A DNA stretch of 64,000 nt from Paratinospora sagittata (GCA_035771175.1 CM069607.1:20344001-20408000), one strand, 5' to 3'; counted from the first letter of the stretch, positions 1 to 11,717 are shown. Made by a program: numbers and translations. Notes: generated by a model not told the origin, from the sequence alone.

Positions 1-1172
1 TCTCGGGTGTGTGTATCTCGACCAGCAATGGTCCGCTATCCGTCATTAGAGAGCGTGATACACAACCCAATAGCATGCCATCCACGTCTGAGTTAGAAAT
101 CTCACATATCTAACGAGAAAAACGTGGGCCCTTTCCCTTGCTCGATTTTTTTACTCCTTGCACAGTTTTGACTGGGAATCGTAACTGAAACAGTCTCCAC
201 TAACACCTGGATGATTCCCATTGTGTCGCACGGGCAAAAGAACTTTAGATTAAAACAATGTTTTGAATTCAAATCATTTCCTACTCTCTTTCTCCTTAAC
301 CTGCAACTGCTAATTTAATAAAACACTCATTCTCTAGTTTTCAATGATACAACACACACAATTTTTGCAATTTAGACTGAGCTTTCAAAAGAGTATTTCA
401 AAAGAAGAAAGTCGTGACTCTTGCATTGCCAATAAAAGCTTCAACCTGAATCAAAATTGCAAACTGTTTTGAAGACAATCTCACTGTTTAGCACGTTCTT
501 CATTTTATCCCTTTTGTGCTGAGATTTTCAGAAGCTATCCATCATATAAACTGTAGGTATATGAAGTGTTCTCAGTACGAGAACACATGACCTATATTCT
601 TTCTCCGAGTGCTACAACTAATCATCAAGAACACATCAAACAATAGCTATCAAAGTCTACAAAGATCAGGCTCTAAAAACGAAGACATATCTCAATGCTA
701 ATGCATTAGTTTGATCTTAAGTGTGTAGGGTAACCTCTCGATCAATCTCAGCACGAAAACCCTCTAAATTGCAAAGTCTTCAAAATCACTTGGATCAAAG
801 TATTTGGTTTTGACAAAATATTTTTCGAAAGGTTTTAATCATAATTTCAATGAGTTTTGAATGATTTAAAAGTGTTTTGAGACAATGGAATGGTTCTGAG
901 GTGTTAAAATATTAATTTTTTCAAAATCGGGCTATCCAGCAATTTGCCAAAATTTTTCAAACGGCAATAGCGAACTATCAGTGTTGATAGCACGCTGATA
1001 GGGTTGAATAATCAAAAATCTTTTTTTCTTGAAAATTGCCTGCAGCGCGCTCTCCATTTTGATAACTCGCTATAGAGAGCAGTTGCCGTAATCTTTCGAT
1101 TTTTAGTATAATGGGCAATAACCTGCTATACGCCTTGATTGCACGCTACCGGATTGTCCGAAAAACACGAGC
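1..1172. repeat. Monomer 1 (type A, 1,172 bp)
   Basis: Window begins at the monomer start. Type A words: CATGCCATCC, TTTACTCC, CAAAAGAAC, GGTTCTGAGG, GCTACCGGATTG. Private CAATGGTCC at the start and GCTCTCC near 1,069. Confidence 0.95.
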
Positions 1173-2343
1173 TCTCGGGTGTGTGTATCTCGACCAGCAA
1201 TAGTCCGCTATCCGTCATTAGAGAGCGTGATACACAACCCAATAGCATGCCATCCACGTCTGAGTTAGAAATCTCACATATCTAACGAGAAAAACGTGGG
1301 CCCTTTCCCTTGCTCGATTTTTTTATTCCTTGCACAGTTTTGACTGGGAATCGTAACTGAAACAGTCTCTACTAACACATGGATGATTCCCATTGTGTCG
1401 CACGGGCAAAACAACTTTAGATTAAAACAATGTTTTGAATTCAAATCATTTCCTATTCTCTTTCTCCTTAACCTGCAACTGCTAATTTAATAAAACACTC
1501 ATTCTCTAGTTTTCAATGATACAACACACACGATTTTTGCAATTTAGACTGAGCTTTCAAAAGAGTATTTCAAAAGAAGAAAGTCGTGACTCTTGCATTG
1601 CCAATAAAAGCTTCAAACTGAATCAAAATTGCAAACTGTCTTGAAGACAATCTCACTATTTAGCACGTTCTTCATTTTATCCCTTTTGTGCTGAGATTTT
1701 TAGAAGCTATCCATCATATAAACTGTAGGTATATGAAGTGTTCTCAGTACGAGAACACATGACCTATATTCTTTCTCCGAGTGCTACAACTAATCATCAA
1801 GAACACATCAAACAATAGCTATCAAAGTCTACAAAGATCAGGCTCTAAGAACGAAGTCATATCTCAATGCTAATGCATTAGTTTGATCTTAAGTGTGTAG
1901 GGTAACCTCTCGATCAATCTCAGCACGAAAACCCTCTAAATTGCAAAGTCTTCAAAATCACTTGGATCAAAGTATTTGGTTTTGACAAAATATTTTTCGA
2001 AAGGTTTTAATCATAATTTCAATGAGTTTTGAATGATTTAAAAGTGTTTTGAGACAATGGAATGGTTCTTAGGTGTTAAAATATTAATTTTTTCAAAATC
2101 GGGCTGTCCAGCAATTTGCCAAAATTTTGCAAACTGCAATAGCGCACTATCAGTGTTGATAACACGCTGATAGGGTTGAATATTCAAAAATCTTTTTTTC
2201 TTGAAATTGCCTGCAGCGCGCTATCCCTTTTGATAACTCGCTATAAAGAGCAGTTGTCGTAATCTTTCGATTTTTAGTAAAATGGGCAATAGCCTGCTAT
2301 ATGCCTTGATTGCACGCTATCGGAAAGTCCGAAAAACACGAGC
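1173..2343. repeat. Monomer 2 (type B, 1,171 bp)
   Basis: Type B: GCTGTCCAGC, GATAACACGC, TTCTTGAAATTGCC (one A fewer), TATATGCC, tail GCTATCGGAAAG. Private CACATGG. Confidence 0.95.
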
Positions 2344-3515
2344 TCTCGGGTGTGTGTATCTCGACCAGCAATAGTCCGCTATCCGTCATTAGAGAGGATG
2401 ATACACAACCCAATAGCATCCTATCCACGTCTGAGTTAGAAATCTCACATATCTAACGAGAAAAACGTGGGCCCTTTCCCTTGCTCGATTTTTCTATTCC
2501 TTGTACATTTTTGACTGGGAGTCCTAACTGAAACATTCTCCTCTAACACCAAGATGATTGCCATTGTGTCGCACGGGCAAAACAACTTTAGATTAAAACA
2601 ATGTTTTTAATTCAAATCATTTCCTACTCTCTTTCTCCTTAACCTGCAACTGCTAATTTAATAAAACACTTATTCTCTAGTTTTCAAAGATACAACACAC
2701 ACGAATTTTGCAATTTAGACAGAGCTTTCCAAAGAGTATTTCAATAGAAGAAAGTCGTGACTCTTGCATTGCCAATAAAAGCTTCAATCTGAATCAAAAT
2801 TGCAAACTGTTTTGAAGACAATCTCATTGTTTAGCAAGTTCTTCATTTTATCCCTTTTGTGCTGAGATTTTCAGAAGCTATCCATCATATAAACTGTAGG
2901 TATATGAAGTGTTCTCAGTACGAGAACACATGACCTATATTCTTTCTCCGAGTGCTACAACTAATCATCAAGAACACATCAAACAATAGCTATCAAAGTC
3001 TACAAAGATCAGGCTCTAAGAACGAAGACATATCTCAACGCTAATGCAGTAGTTTGATCTTTAGTGTGTAGGGTAACCTCTCGATCAATCTCAGCACGAA
3101 AATCCTCTAAATTGCAAAGTCTTCAAAATCACTTGGATTAAAGTATTTGGTTTTGACAAAATATTTTTCGAAAGGTTTTAATCATAATTTTAATGAGTTT
3201 TGAATGATTTAAAAGTGTTTTGAGACAATGGAATGGTTCTTAAGTGTTAAAATATTAATTTTTTCAAAATCGGGCTATCCAGCAATTTGCCAAAATTTTT
3301 CAAACGGCAATAGCGAACTATCAGTGTTGATAGCACGCTGATAGGGTTGAATAATCAAAAATCTTTTTTTCTTGAAAATTGCCTGCAGCGCGCTATCCAT
3401 TTTGATAACTCGCTATAGAGAGCAGTTGCCGTAATCTTTCGATTTTTAGTAAAATGGGCAATAACCTGCTATACGCCTTGATTGCACGCTACCGGATTGT
3501 CCGAAAAACACGAGC
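2344..3515. repeat. Monomer 3 (type C, 1,172 bp)
   Basis: Type C: GAGGATGATAC, CATCCTATCC, GGGAGTCC, CCAAGATGATTGCC, CTTATTCTC, CAGAGCTTTCC. The tail is A-like (GCTACCGGATTG). Confidence 0.95.
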
Positions 3516-3584
3516 TCTCGGGTGTGTGTATCTCGACCAGCAATAGTCCGCTATCCGTCATTAGAGAGCGTGATACACAACCCA

Positions 3585-3596
3585 ATAGCATGCCAT
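3585..3596. other. SphI-region dyad, disrupted in type A (reference monomer 4)
   Basis: Most later monomers carry the perfect 12 bp palindrome ATAGCATGCTAT here. In type A one base breaks it (ATAGCATGCCAT), and in type C it is ATAGCATCCTAT. The perfect form first appears at monomer 14. Confidence 0.85.
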
Positions 3597-3776
3597 CCAC
3601 GTCTGAGTTAGAAATCTCACATATCTAACGAGAAAAACGTGGGCCCTTTCCCTTGCTCGATTTTTTTACTCCTTGCACAGTTTTGACTGGGAATCGTAAC
3701 TGAAACAGTCTCCACTAACACCTGGATGATTCCCATTGTGTCGCACGGGCAAAAGAACTTTAGATTAAAACAATGT

Positions 3777-3788
3777 TTTGAATTCAAA
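3777..3788. other. 12 bp palindrome TTTGAATTCAAA around EcoRI site
   Basis: Perfect self-complementary 12-mer at monomer position about 262-273, conserved in nearly all copies. Lost for example in monomers 3 and 49. It is a strong dyad, but no known protein site can be claimed. Confidence 0.9.
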
Positions 3789-3979
3789 TCATTTCCTACT
3801 CTCTTTCTCCTTAACATGCAACTGCTAATTTAATAAAACACTCATTCTCTAGTTTTCAATGATACAACACACACAATTTTTGCAATTTAGACTGAGCTTT
3901 CAAAAGAGTATTTCAAAAGAAGAAAGTCGTGACTCTTGCATTGCCAATAAAAGCTTCAACCTGAATCAAAATTGCAAAC

Positions 3980-3992
3980 TGTCTTGAAGACA
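3980..3992. other. Inverted repeat TGTCTT-G-AAGACA
   Basis: 6 bp arms around one base. Present in many alpha copies. Beta copies have TATCTTGAAGACA (one arm weakened), and monomer 1 has TGTTTTGAAGACA. Confidence 0.8.
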
Positions 3993-4080
3993 ATCTCACT
4001 GTTTAGCACGTTCTTCATTTTATCCCTTTTGTGCTGAGATTTTCAGAAGCTATCCATCATATAAACTGTAGGTATATGAA

Positions 4081-4101
4081 GTGTTCTCAGTACGAGAACA
4101 C
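4081..4101. other. 8 bp-arm inverted repeat (GTGTTCTC / GAGAACAC)
   Basis: Arms GTGTTCTC and GAGAACAC flank the 5-base spacer AGTAC (AGTAA in later alpha monomers). Beta copies change the right arm to GAGAAGAC, and monomer 15 has lost the left arm by deletion. The arms contain TGTTCT and AGAACA, the half sites of steroid-receptor elements, but in everted order, so no such function is inferred. Confidence 0.88.
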
Positions 4102-4212
4102 ATGACCTATATTCTTTCTCCGAGTGCTACAACTAATCATCAAGAACACATCAAACAATAGCTATCAAAGTCTACAAAGATCAGGCTCTAAAAACGAAGA
4201 CATATCTCAATG

Positions 4213-4224
4213 CTAATGCATTAG
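4213..4224. other. 12 bp palindrome CTAATGCATTAG (NsiI site)
   Basis: Perfect 12 bp dyad at monomer position about 698-709, kept in almost every copy of all subfamilies. Exceptions include monomers 3, 39, 46 and 51. Confidence 0.9.
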
Positions 4225-4284
4225 TTTGATCTTAAGTGTGTAGGGTAACCTCTCGATCAATCTCAGCACGAAAACCCTCTAAAT

Positions 4285-4445
4285 TGCAAAGTCTTCAAAA
4301 TCACTTGGATCAAAGTATTTGGTTTTGACAAAATATTTTTCGAAAGGTTTTATTCATAATTTCAATGAGTTTTGAATGATTTAAAAGTGTTTTGAGACAA
4401 TGGAATGGTTCTGAGGTGTTAAAATATTAATTTTTTCAAAATCGG
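4285..4445. repeat. Conserved core segment of the monomer (reference monomer 4)
   Basis: From about GCAAAGTCTTC to TCAAAATCGGG. Between copies it changes at very few sites: TTGGATCAAAG versus TTGGATTAAAG, GAGGTG versus TAAGTG, plus the 2 bp-shorter form in domain VII. It is markedly more uniform than positions 140-200 or 560-610 of the monomer. Confidence 0.7.
4338..4345. other. TTTCGAAA dyad within the conserved core
   Basis: 8 bp palindrome with TTCGAA at its centre, inside the least variable ~165 bp of the monomer. Monomer 45 is a rare exception (TTTTGAAA). Confidence 0.75.
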
Positions 4446-4483
4446 GCTATCCAGCAATTTGCCAAAATTTTTCAAACAGCAAT

Positions 4484-4511
4484 AGCGAACTATCAGTGTT
4501 GATAGCACGCT
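4484..4511. other. Extended hairpin, alpha/A form
   Basis: CTATCA (4,490-4,495), loop GTGT, TGATAG (4,500-4,505). Outer arms AGCG and CGCT are separated from the stem by two unpaired bases on each side. Stem capacity is 6 + 4 bp. Confidence 0.82.
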
Positions 4512-4662
4512 GATAGGGTTGAATAATCAAAAATCTTTTTTTCTTGAAAATTGCCTGCAGCGCGCTATCCATTTTGATAACTCGCTATAGAGAGCAGTTG
4601 CCGTAATCTTTCGATTTTTAGTAAAATGGGCAATAACCTGCTATACGCCTTGATTGCACGCT

Positions 4663-4677
4663 ACCGGATTGTCCGAA
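4663..4677 (-). other. CENP-B-box-like motif (8 of 9 core bases), type A and C tails
   Basis: On the minus strand the sequence is TTCGGACAATCCGGT. The mammalian CENP-B box core is TTCGnnnnAnnCGGG, and only the last G differs. Present in tails of monomers 1, 3, 4, 6-9, 11 and 12. Monomers 13-16 fall to 7 of 9 and the rest to 6 of 9. It may be coincidence, because the plus strand also forms a short CGGA-TTG-TCCG dyad. Confidence 0.35.
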
Positions 4678-4687
4678 AAACACGAGC

Positions 4688-5858
4688 TCTCGGGTGTGTG
4701 TATCTCGACCAGCAATAGTCCGCTATCCGTCATTAGAGAGCGTGATACACAACCCAATAGCATGCCATCCACGTCTGAGTTAGAAATCTCACATATCTAA
4801 CGAGAAAAACGTGGGCCCTTTCCCTGACTCGATTTTTTTATTCCTTGCAAAGTTTTGACTGGGAATCGTAACTGAAACAGTCTCTACTAACACCTGGATG
4901 ATTCCCATTGTGTCGCACGGGCAAAACAACTTTAGATTAAAACAATGTTTTGAATTCAAATCATTTCCTATTCTCTTTCTCCTTAACCTGCAACTGCTAA
5001 TTTAATAAAACACTCATTCTCTAGTTTTCAATGATACAACACACACGATTTTTGCAATTTAGACTGAGCTTTCAAAAGAGTATTTCAAAAGAAGAAAGTC
5101 GTGACTCTTGCATTGCCAATAAAAGCTTCAAACTGAATCAAAATTGCAAACTGTCTTGAAGACAATCTCACTGTTTAGCACGTTCTTCATTTTATCCCTT
5201 TTGTGCTGAGATTTTCAGAAGCTATCCATCATATAAACTGTAGGTATATGAAGTGTTCTCAGTACGAGAACACATGACCTATATTCTTTCTCCGAGTGCT
5301 ACAACTAATCATCAAGAACACATCAAACAATAGCTATCAAAGTCTACAAAGATCAGGCTCTAAGAACGAAGTCATATCTCAATGCTAATGCATTAGTTTG
5401 ATCTTAAGTGTGTAGGGTAACCTCTCGATCAATCTCAGCACGAAAACCCTCTAAATTGCAAAGTCTTCAAAATCACTTGGATCAAAGTATTTGATTTTGA
5501 CAAAATATTTTTCGAAAGGTTTTAATCATAATTTCAATGAGTTTTGAATGATTTAAAAGTGTTTTGAGACAATGGAATGGTTCTTAGGTGTTAAAATATT
5601 AATTTTTTCAAAATCGGGCTGTCCAGCAATTTGCCAAAATTTTGCAAACTGCAATAGCGCACTATCAGTGTTGATAACACGCTGATAGGGTTGAATATTC
5701 AAAAATCTTTTTTTCTTGAAATTGCCTGCAGCGCGCTATCCCTTTTGATAACTCGCTATAAAGAGCAGTTGTCGTAATCTTTCGATTTTTAGTAAAATGG
5801 GCAATAGCCTGCTATATGCCTTGATTGCACGCTATCGGAAAGTCCGAAAAACACGAGC
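4688..5858. repeat. Monomer 5 (type B, 1,171 bp)
   Basis: Type B with CCCTGACTCG and GCAAAGTTTTG, shared only with monomer 13. Confidence 0.95.
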
Positions 5859-7030
5859 TCTCGGGTGTGTGTATCTCGACCAGCAATAGTCCGCTATCCG
5901 TCATTAGAGAGGATGATACACAACCCAATAGCATCCTATCCACGTCTGAGTTAGAAATCTCACATATCTAACGAGAAAAATGTGGGCCCTTTCCCTTGCT
6001 CGATTTTTCTATTCCTTGTACATTTTTGACTGGGAGTCCTAACTGAAACATTCTCCACTAACACCAAGATGATTGCCATTGTGTCGCACGGGCAAAACAA
6101 CTTTAGATTAAAACAATGTTTTGAATTCAAATAATTTCCTACTCTCTTTCTCCTTAACCTGCAACTGCTAATTTAATAAAACACTTATTCTCTAGTTTTC
6201 AAAGATACAACACACACGAATTTTGCAATTTAGACAGAGCTTTCCAAAGAGTATTTCAATAGAAGGAAGTCGTGACTCTTGCATTGCCAATAAAAGCTTC
6301 AATCTGAATCAAAATTGCAAACTGTTTTGAAGACAATCTCATTGTTTAGCAAGTTCTTCATTTTATCCCTTTTGTGCTGAGATTTTCAGAAGCTATCCAT
6401 CATATAAACTGTAGGTATATGAAGTGTTCTCAGTACGAGAACACATGACCTATATTCTTTCTCCGAGTGCTACAACTAATCATCAAGAACACATCAAACA
6501 ATAGCTATCAAAGTCTACAAAGATCAGGCTCTAAGAACGAAGACATATCTCAATGCTAATGCATTAGTTTGATCTTTAGTGTGTAGGGTAACCTCTCGAT
6601 CAATCTCAGCACGAAAATCCTCTAAATTGCAAAGTCTTCAAAATCACTTGGATTAAAGTATTTGGTTTTGACAAAATATTTTTCGAAAGGTTTTAATCAT
6701 AATTTCAATGAGTTTTGAATGATTTAAAAGTGTTTTGAGACAATGGAATGGTTCTTAAGTGTTAAAATATTAATTTTTTCAAAATCGGGCTATCCAGCAA
6801 TTTGCCAAAATTTTTCAAACGGCAATAGCGAACTATCAGTGTTGATAGCACGCTGATAGGGTAGAATAATCAAAAATCTTTTTTTCTTGAAAATTGCCTG
6901 CAGCGCGCTATCCATTTTGATAACTCGCTATAGAGAGCAGTTGCCGTAATCTTTCGATTTTTAGTAAAATGGGCAATAACCTGCTATACGCCTTGATTGC
7001 ACGCTACCGGATTGTCCGAAAAACACGAGC
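5859..7030. repeat. Monomer 6 (type C, 1,172 bp)
   Basis: Type C with AAATAATTT, GAAGGAAG and GGGTAGAATA as private or rare bases. A-like tail. Confidence 0.95.
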
Positions 7031-8202
7031 TCTCGGGTGTGTGTATCTCGACCAGCAATAGTCCGCTATCCGTCATTAGAGAGCGTGATACACAACCCAA
7101 TAGCATGCCATCCACGTCTGAGTTAGAAATCTCACATATGTAACGAGAAAAACGTGGTCCCTTTCCCTTGCTCGATTTTTTTATTCCTTGCACAGTTTTG
7201 ACTGGGAATCGTAACTGAAACAGTCTCTACTAACACCTGGATGATTCCCATTATGTCGCACGGGCAAAACAACTTTAGATTAAAACAATGTTTTGAATTC
7301 AAATAATTTCCTATTCTCTTTCTCCTTAACCTGCAACTGCTAATTTAATAAAACACTCATTCTCTAGTTTTCAATGATACAACACACACGATTTTTGCAA
7401 TTTAGACTGAGCTTTCAAAAGAGTATTTCAAAAGAAGAAAGTCGTGACTCTTGCATTGCCAATAAAAGCTTCAACCTGAATCAAAATTGCAAACTGTCTT
7501 GAAGACAATCTCACTGTTTAGCACGTTCTTCATTTTATCCCTTTTGTGCTGAGATTTTCAGAAGCTATCCATCATATAAACTGTAGGTATATGAAGTGTT
7601 CTCAGTACGAGAACACATGACCTATATTCTTTCTCCGAGTGCTACAACTAATCATCAAGAACACATCAAACAATAGCTATCAAAGTCTACAAAGATCAGG
7701 CTCTAAAAACGAAGACATATCTCAATGCTAATGCATTAGTTTGATCTTAAGTGTGTAGGGTAACCTCTCGATCAATCTCAGCACGAAAACCCTCTAAATT
7801 GCAAAGTCTTCAAAATCACTTGGATCAAAGTATTTGGTTTTGACAAAATATTTTTCGAAAGGTTTTAATCATAATTTCAATGAGTTTTGAATGATTTAAA
7901 AGTGTTTTGTGACAATGGAATGGTTCTGAGGTGTTAAAATATTAATTTTTTCAAAATCGGGCTATCCAGCAATTTGCCAAAATTTTTCAAACAGCAATAG
8001 CGAACTATCAGTGTTGATAGCACGCTGATAGGGTTGAATAATCAAAAATCTTTTTTTCTTGAAAATTGCCTGCAGCGCGCTATCCATTTTGATAACTCGC
8101 TATAGAGAGCAGTTGCCGTAATCTTTCAATTTTTAGTAAAATGGGCAATAACCTGCTATACGCCTTGATTGCACGCTACCGGATTGTCCGAAAAACACGA
8201 GC
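7031..8202. repeat. Monomer 7 (type A', 1,172 bp)
   Basis: A-type with GTGGTCCC (the ApaI site is lost) and CATTATGTCGC, both shared with monomer 12. Private CATATGTAACG and TTTTGTGACAATGG. Confidence 0.94.
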
Positions 8203-9374
8203 TCTCGGGTGTGTGTATCTCGACCAGCAATAGTCCGCTATCCGTCATTAGAGAGCGTGATACACAACCCAATAGCATGCCATCCACGTCTGAGTTAGAA
8301 ATCTCACATATCTAACGAGAAAAACGTGGGCCCTTTCCCTTGCTCGATTTTTTTACTCCTTGCACAGTTTTGACTGGGAATCGTAACTGAAACAGTCTCC
8401 ACTAACACCTGGATGATTCCCATTGTGTCGCACGGGCAAAAGAACTTTAGATTAAAACAATGTTTTGAATTCAAATAATTTCCTATTCTCTTTCTCCTTA
8501 ACCTGCAACTGCTAATTTAATAAAACACTCATTCTCTAGTTTTCAATGATACAACACACACGATTTTTGCAATTTAGACTGAGCTTTCAAAAGAGTATTT
8601 CAAAAGAAGAAAGTCGTGACTCTTGCATTGCCAATAAAAGCTTCAACCTGAATCAAAATTGCAAACTGTCTTGAAGACAATCTCACTGTTTAGCACGTTC
8701 TTCATTTTATCCCTTTTGTGCTGAGATTTTCAGAAGCTATCCATCATATAAACTGTAGGTATATGAAGTGTTCTCAGTACGAGAACACATGACCTATATT
8801 CTTTCTCCGAGTGCTACAACTAATCATCAAGAACACATCAAACAATAGCTATCAAAGTCTACAAAGATCAGGCTCTAAAAACGAAGACATATCTCAATGC
8901 TAATGCATTAGTTTGATCTTAAGTGTGTAGGGTAACCTCTCGATCAATCTCAGCACGAAAACCCTCTAAATTGCAAAGTCTTCAAAATCACTTGGATCAA
9001 AGTATTTGGTTTTGACAAAATATTTTTCGAAAGGTTTTAATCATAATTTCAATGAGTTTTGAATGATTTAAAAGTGTTTTGAGACAATGGAATGGTTCTG
9101 AGGTGTTAAAATATTAATTTTTTCAAAATCGGGCTATCCAGCAATTTGCCAAAATTTTAAAAACAGCAATAGCGAACTATCAGTGTTGATAGCACGCTGA
9201 TAGGGTTGAATAATCAAAAATCTTTTTTTCTTCAAAATTGCCTGCAGCGCGCTATCCATTTTGATAACTCGCTATAGAGAGCAGTTGCCGTAATCTTTCG
9301 ATTTTTAGTAAAATGGGCAATAACCTGCTATACGCCTTGATTGCACGCTACCGGATTGTCCGAAAAACACGAGC
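8203..9374. repeat. Monomer 8 (type A, 1,172 bp)
   Basis: Nearly identical to the next monomer. I count about five differences, including TTTTAAAAACAGC and TTCTTCAAAATTG here. Confidence 0.94.
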
Positions 9375-10546
9375 TCTCGGGTGTGTGTATCTCGACCAGC
9401 AATAGTCCGCTATCCGTCATTAGAGAGCGTGATACACAACCCAATAGCATGCCATCCACGTCTGAGTTAGAAATCTCACATATCTAACGAGAAAAACGTG
9501 GGCCCTTTCCCTTGCTCGATTTTTTTACTCCTTGCACAGTTTTGACTGGGAATCGTAACTGAAACAGTCTCCACTAACACCTGGATGATTCCCATTGTGT
9601 CGCACGGGCAAAAGAACTTTAGATTAAAACAATGTTTTGAATTCAAATAATTTCCTATTCTCTTTCTCCTTAACCTGCAACTGCTAATTTAATAAAACAC
9701 TCATTCTCTAGTTTTCAATGATACAACACACACGATTTTTGCAATTTAGACTGAGCTTTCAAAAGAGTATTTCAAAAGAAGAAAGTCGTGACTCTTGCAT
9801 TGCCAATAAAAGCTTCAACCTGAATCAAAATTGCAAACTGTCTTGAAGACAATCTCACTGTTTAGCACGTTCTTCATTTTATCCCTTTTGTGCTGAGATT
9901 TTCAGAAGCTATCCATCATATAAACTGTAGGTATATGAAGTGTTCTCAGTACGAGAACACATGACCTATATTCTTTCTCCGAGTGCTACAGCTAATCATC
10001 AAGAACACATCAAACAGTAGCTATCAAAGTCTACAAAGATCAGGCTCTAAAAACGAAGACATATCTCAATGCTAATGCATTAGTTTGATCTTAAGTGTGT
10101 AGGGTAACCTCTCGATCAATCTCAGCACGAAAACCCTCTAAATTGCAAAGTCTTCAAAATCACTTGGATCAAAGTATTTGGTTTTGACAAAATATTTTTC
10201 GAAAGGTTTTAATCATAATTTCAATGAGTTTTGAATGATTTAAAAGTGTTTTGAGACAATGGAATGGTTCTGAGGTGTTAAAATATTAATTTTTTCAAAA
10301 TCGGGCTATCCAGCAATTTGCCAAAATTTTTCAAACAGCAATAGCGAACTATCAGTGTTGATAGCACGCTGATAGGGTTGAATAATCAAAAATCTTTTTT
10401 TCTTGAAAATTGCCTGCAGCGCGCTATCCATTTTGATAACTCGCTATAGAGAGCAGTTGCCGTAATCTTTCGATTTTTAGTAAAATGGGCAATAACCTGC
10501 TATACGCCTTGATTGCACGCTACCGGATTGTCCGAAAAACACGAGC
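9375..10546. repeat. Monomer 9 (type A, 1,172 bp)
   Basis: A-type, third consecutive A copy. Private CTACAGCTAATC and AAACAGTAGC. Confidence 0.94.
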
Positions 10547-11717
10547 TCTCGGGTGTGTGTATCTCGACCAGCAATAGTCCGCTATCCGTCATTAGAGAGC
10601 GTGATACACAACCCAATAGCATGCCATCCACGTCTGAGTTAGAAATCTCACATATCTAACGAGAAAAACGTGGGCCCTTTCCCTTGCTCGATTTTTTTAT
10701 TCCTTGCACAGTTTTGACTGGGAATCGTAACTGAAACAGTCTCTACTAACACCTGGATGATTCCCATTGTGTCGCACGGGCAAAACAACTTTAGATTAAA
10801 ACAATGTTTTGAATTCAAATCATTTCCTATTCTCTTTCTCCTTAACCTGCAACTGCTAATTTAATAAAACACTCATTCTCTAGTTTTCAATGATACAACA
10901 CACACGATTTTTGCAATTTAGACTGAGCTTTCAAAAGAGTATTTCAAAAGAAGAAAGTCGTGACTCTTGCATTGCCAATAAAAGCTTCAAACTGAATCAA
11001 AATTGCAAACTGTCTTGAAGATAATCTCACTGTTTAGCACGTTCTTCATTTTATCCCTTTTGTGCTGAGATTTTCAGAAGCTATCCATCATATAAACTGT
11101 AGGTATATGAAGTGTTCTCAGTACGAGAACACATGACCTATATTCTTTCTCCGAGTGCTACAACTAATCATCAAGAACACATCAAACAATAGCTATCAAA
11201 GTCTACAAAGATCAGGCTCTAAGAACGAAGACATATCTCAATGCTAATGCATTAGTTTGATCTTAAGTGTGTAGGGTAACCTCTCGATCAATCTCAGCAC
11301 GAAAACCCTCTAAATTGCAAAGTCTTCAAAATCACTTGGATCAAAGTATTTGGTTTTGACAAAATATTTTTCGAAAGGTTTTAATCATAATTTCAATGAG
11401 TTTTGAATGATTTAAAAGTGTTTTGAGACAATGGAATGGTTCTTAGGTGTTAAAATATTAATTTTTTCAAAATCGGGCCGTCCAGCAATTTGCCAAAATT
11501 TTGCAAACTGCAATAGCGCACTATCAGTGTTGATAACACGCTGATAGGGTTGAATATTCAAAAATCTTTTTTTCTTGAAATTGCCTGCAGCGCGCTATCC
11601 CTTTTGATAACTCGCTATAAAGAGCAGTTGTCGTAATCTTTCGATTTTTAGTAAAATAGGCAATAGCCTGCTATATGCCTTGATTGCACGCTATCGGAAA
11701 GTCCGAAAAACACGAGC
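10547..11717. repeat. Monomer 10 (type B, 1,171 bp)
   Basis: Type B with private GGGCCGTCC, GAAGATAATC and AAAATAGGC. Confidence 0.94.

Larger units (their letters stand above)
1..3515. repeat. Trimeric HOR unit 1 (A-B-C)
   Basis: Monomers of 1,172, 1,171 and 1,172 bp. It aligns to the next 3,515 bp without a net length change. Differences are scattered single bases, for example CTCTCC versus CTATCC near 1,071 and AACGC versus AATGC in the C monomer. Confidence 0.88.
3516..4687. repeat. Monomer 4 (type A, 1,172 bp; reference copy for internal motifs)
   Basis: Type A with private TTAACATGC and TTTATTCATAA. The latter recurs in monomer 12. Internal palindromes are annotated on this copy. Confidence 0.95.
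3516..7030. repeat. Trimeric HOR unit 2 (A-B-C)
   Basis: Second complete copy of the 3,515 bp unit. The B monomer carries a private CCCTGACTCG/GCAAAG pair that reappears in monomer 13, eight monomers downstream. This suggests exchange across the domain. Confidence 0.88.

Noticed and set aside
1021..1030. T-tract followed by stem as Rho-independent terminator
   Set aside because: The T7 tracts are part of a general A/T-tract feature of the satellite, the adjacent stem is upstream by more than 20 bp, and the context is eukaryotic repeat DNA.
4081..4101. Steroid-receptor response element
   Set aside because: The half sites TGTTCT and AGAACA are present but in everted order with a 7-base gap, not the AGAACAnnnTGTTCT arrangement.
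3617..7193. Short open frames in the left domain (3,617-3,817 and 6,984-7,193, minus strand)
   Set aside because: Random passengers created by single-base differences. Sister monomers of the same type do not keep them.
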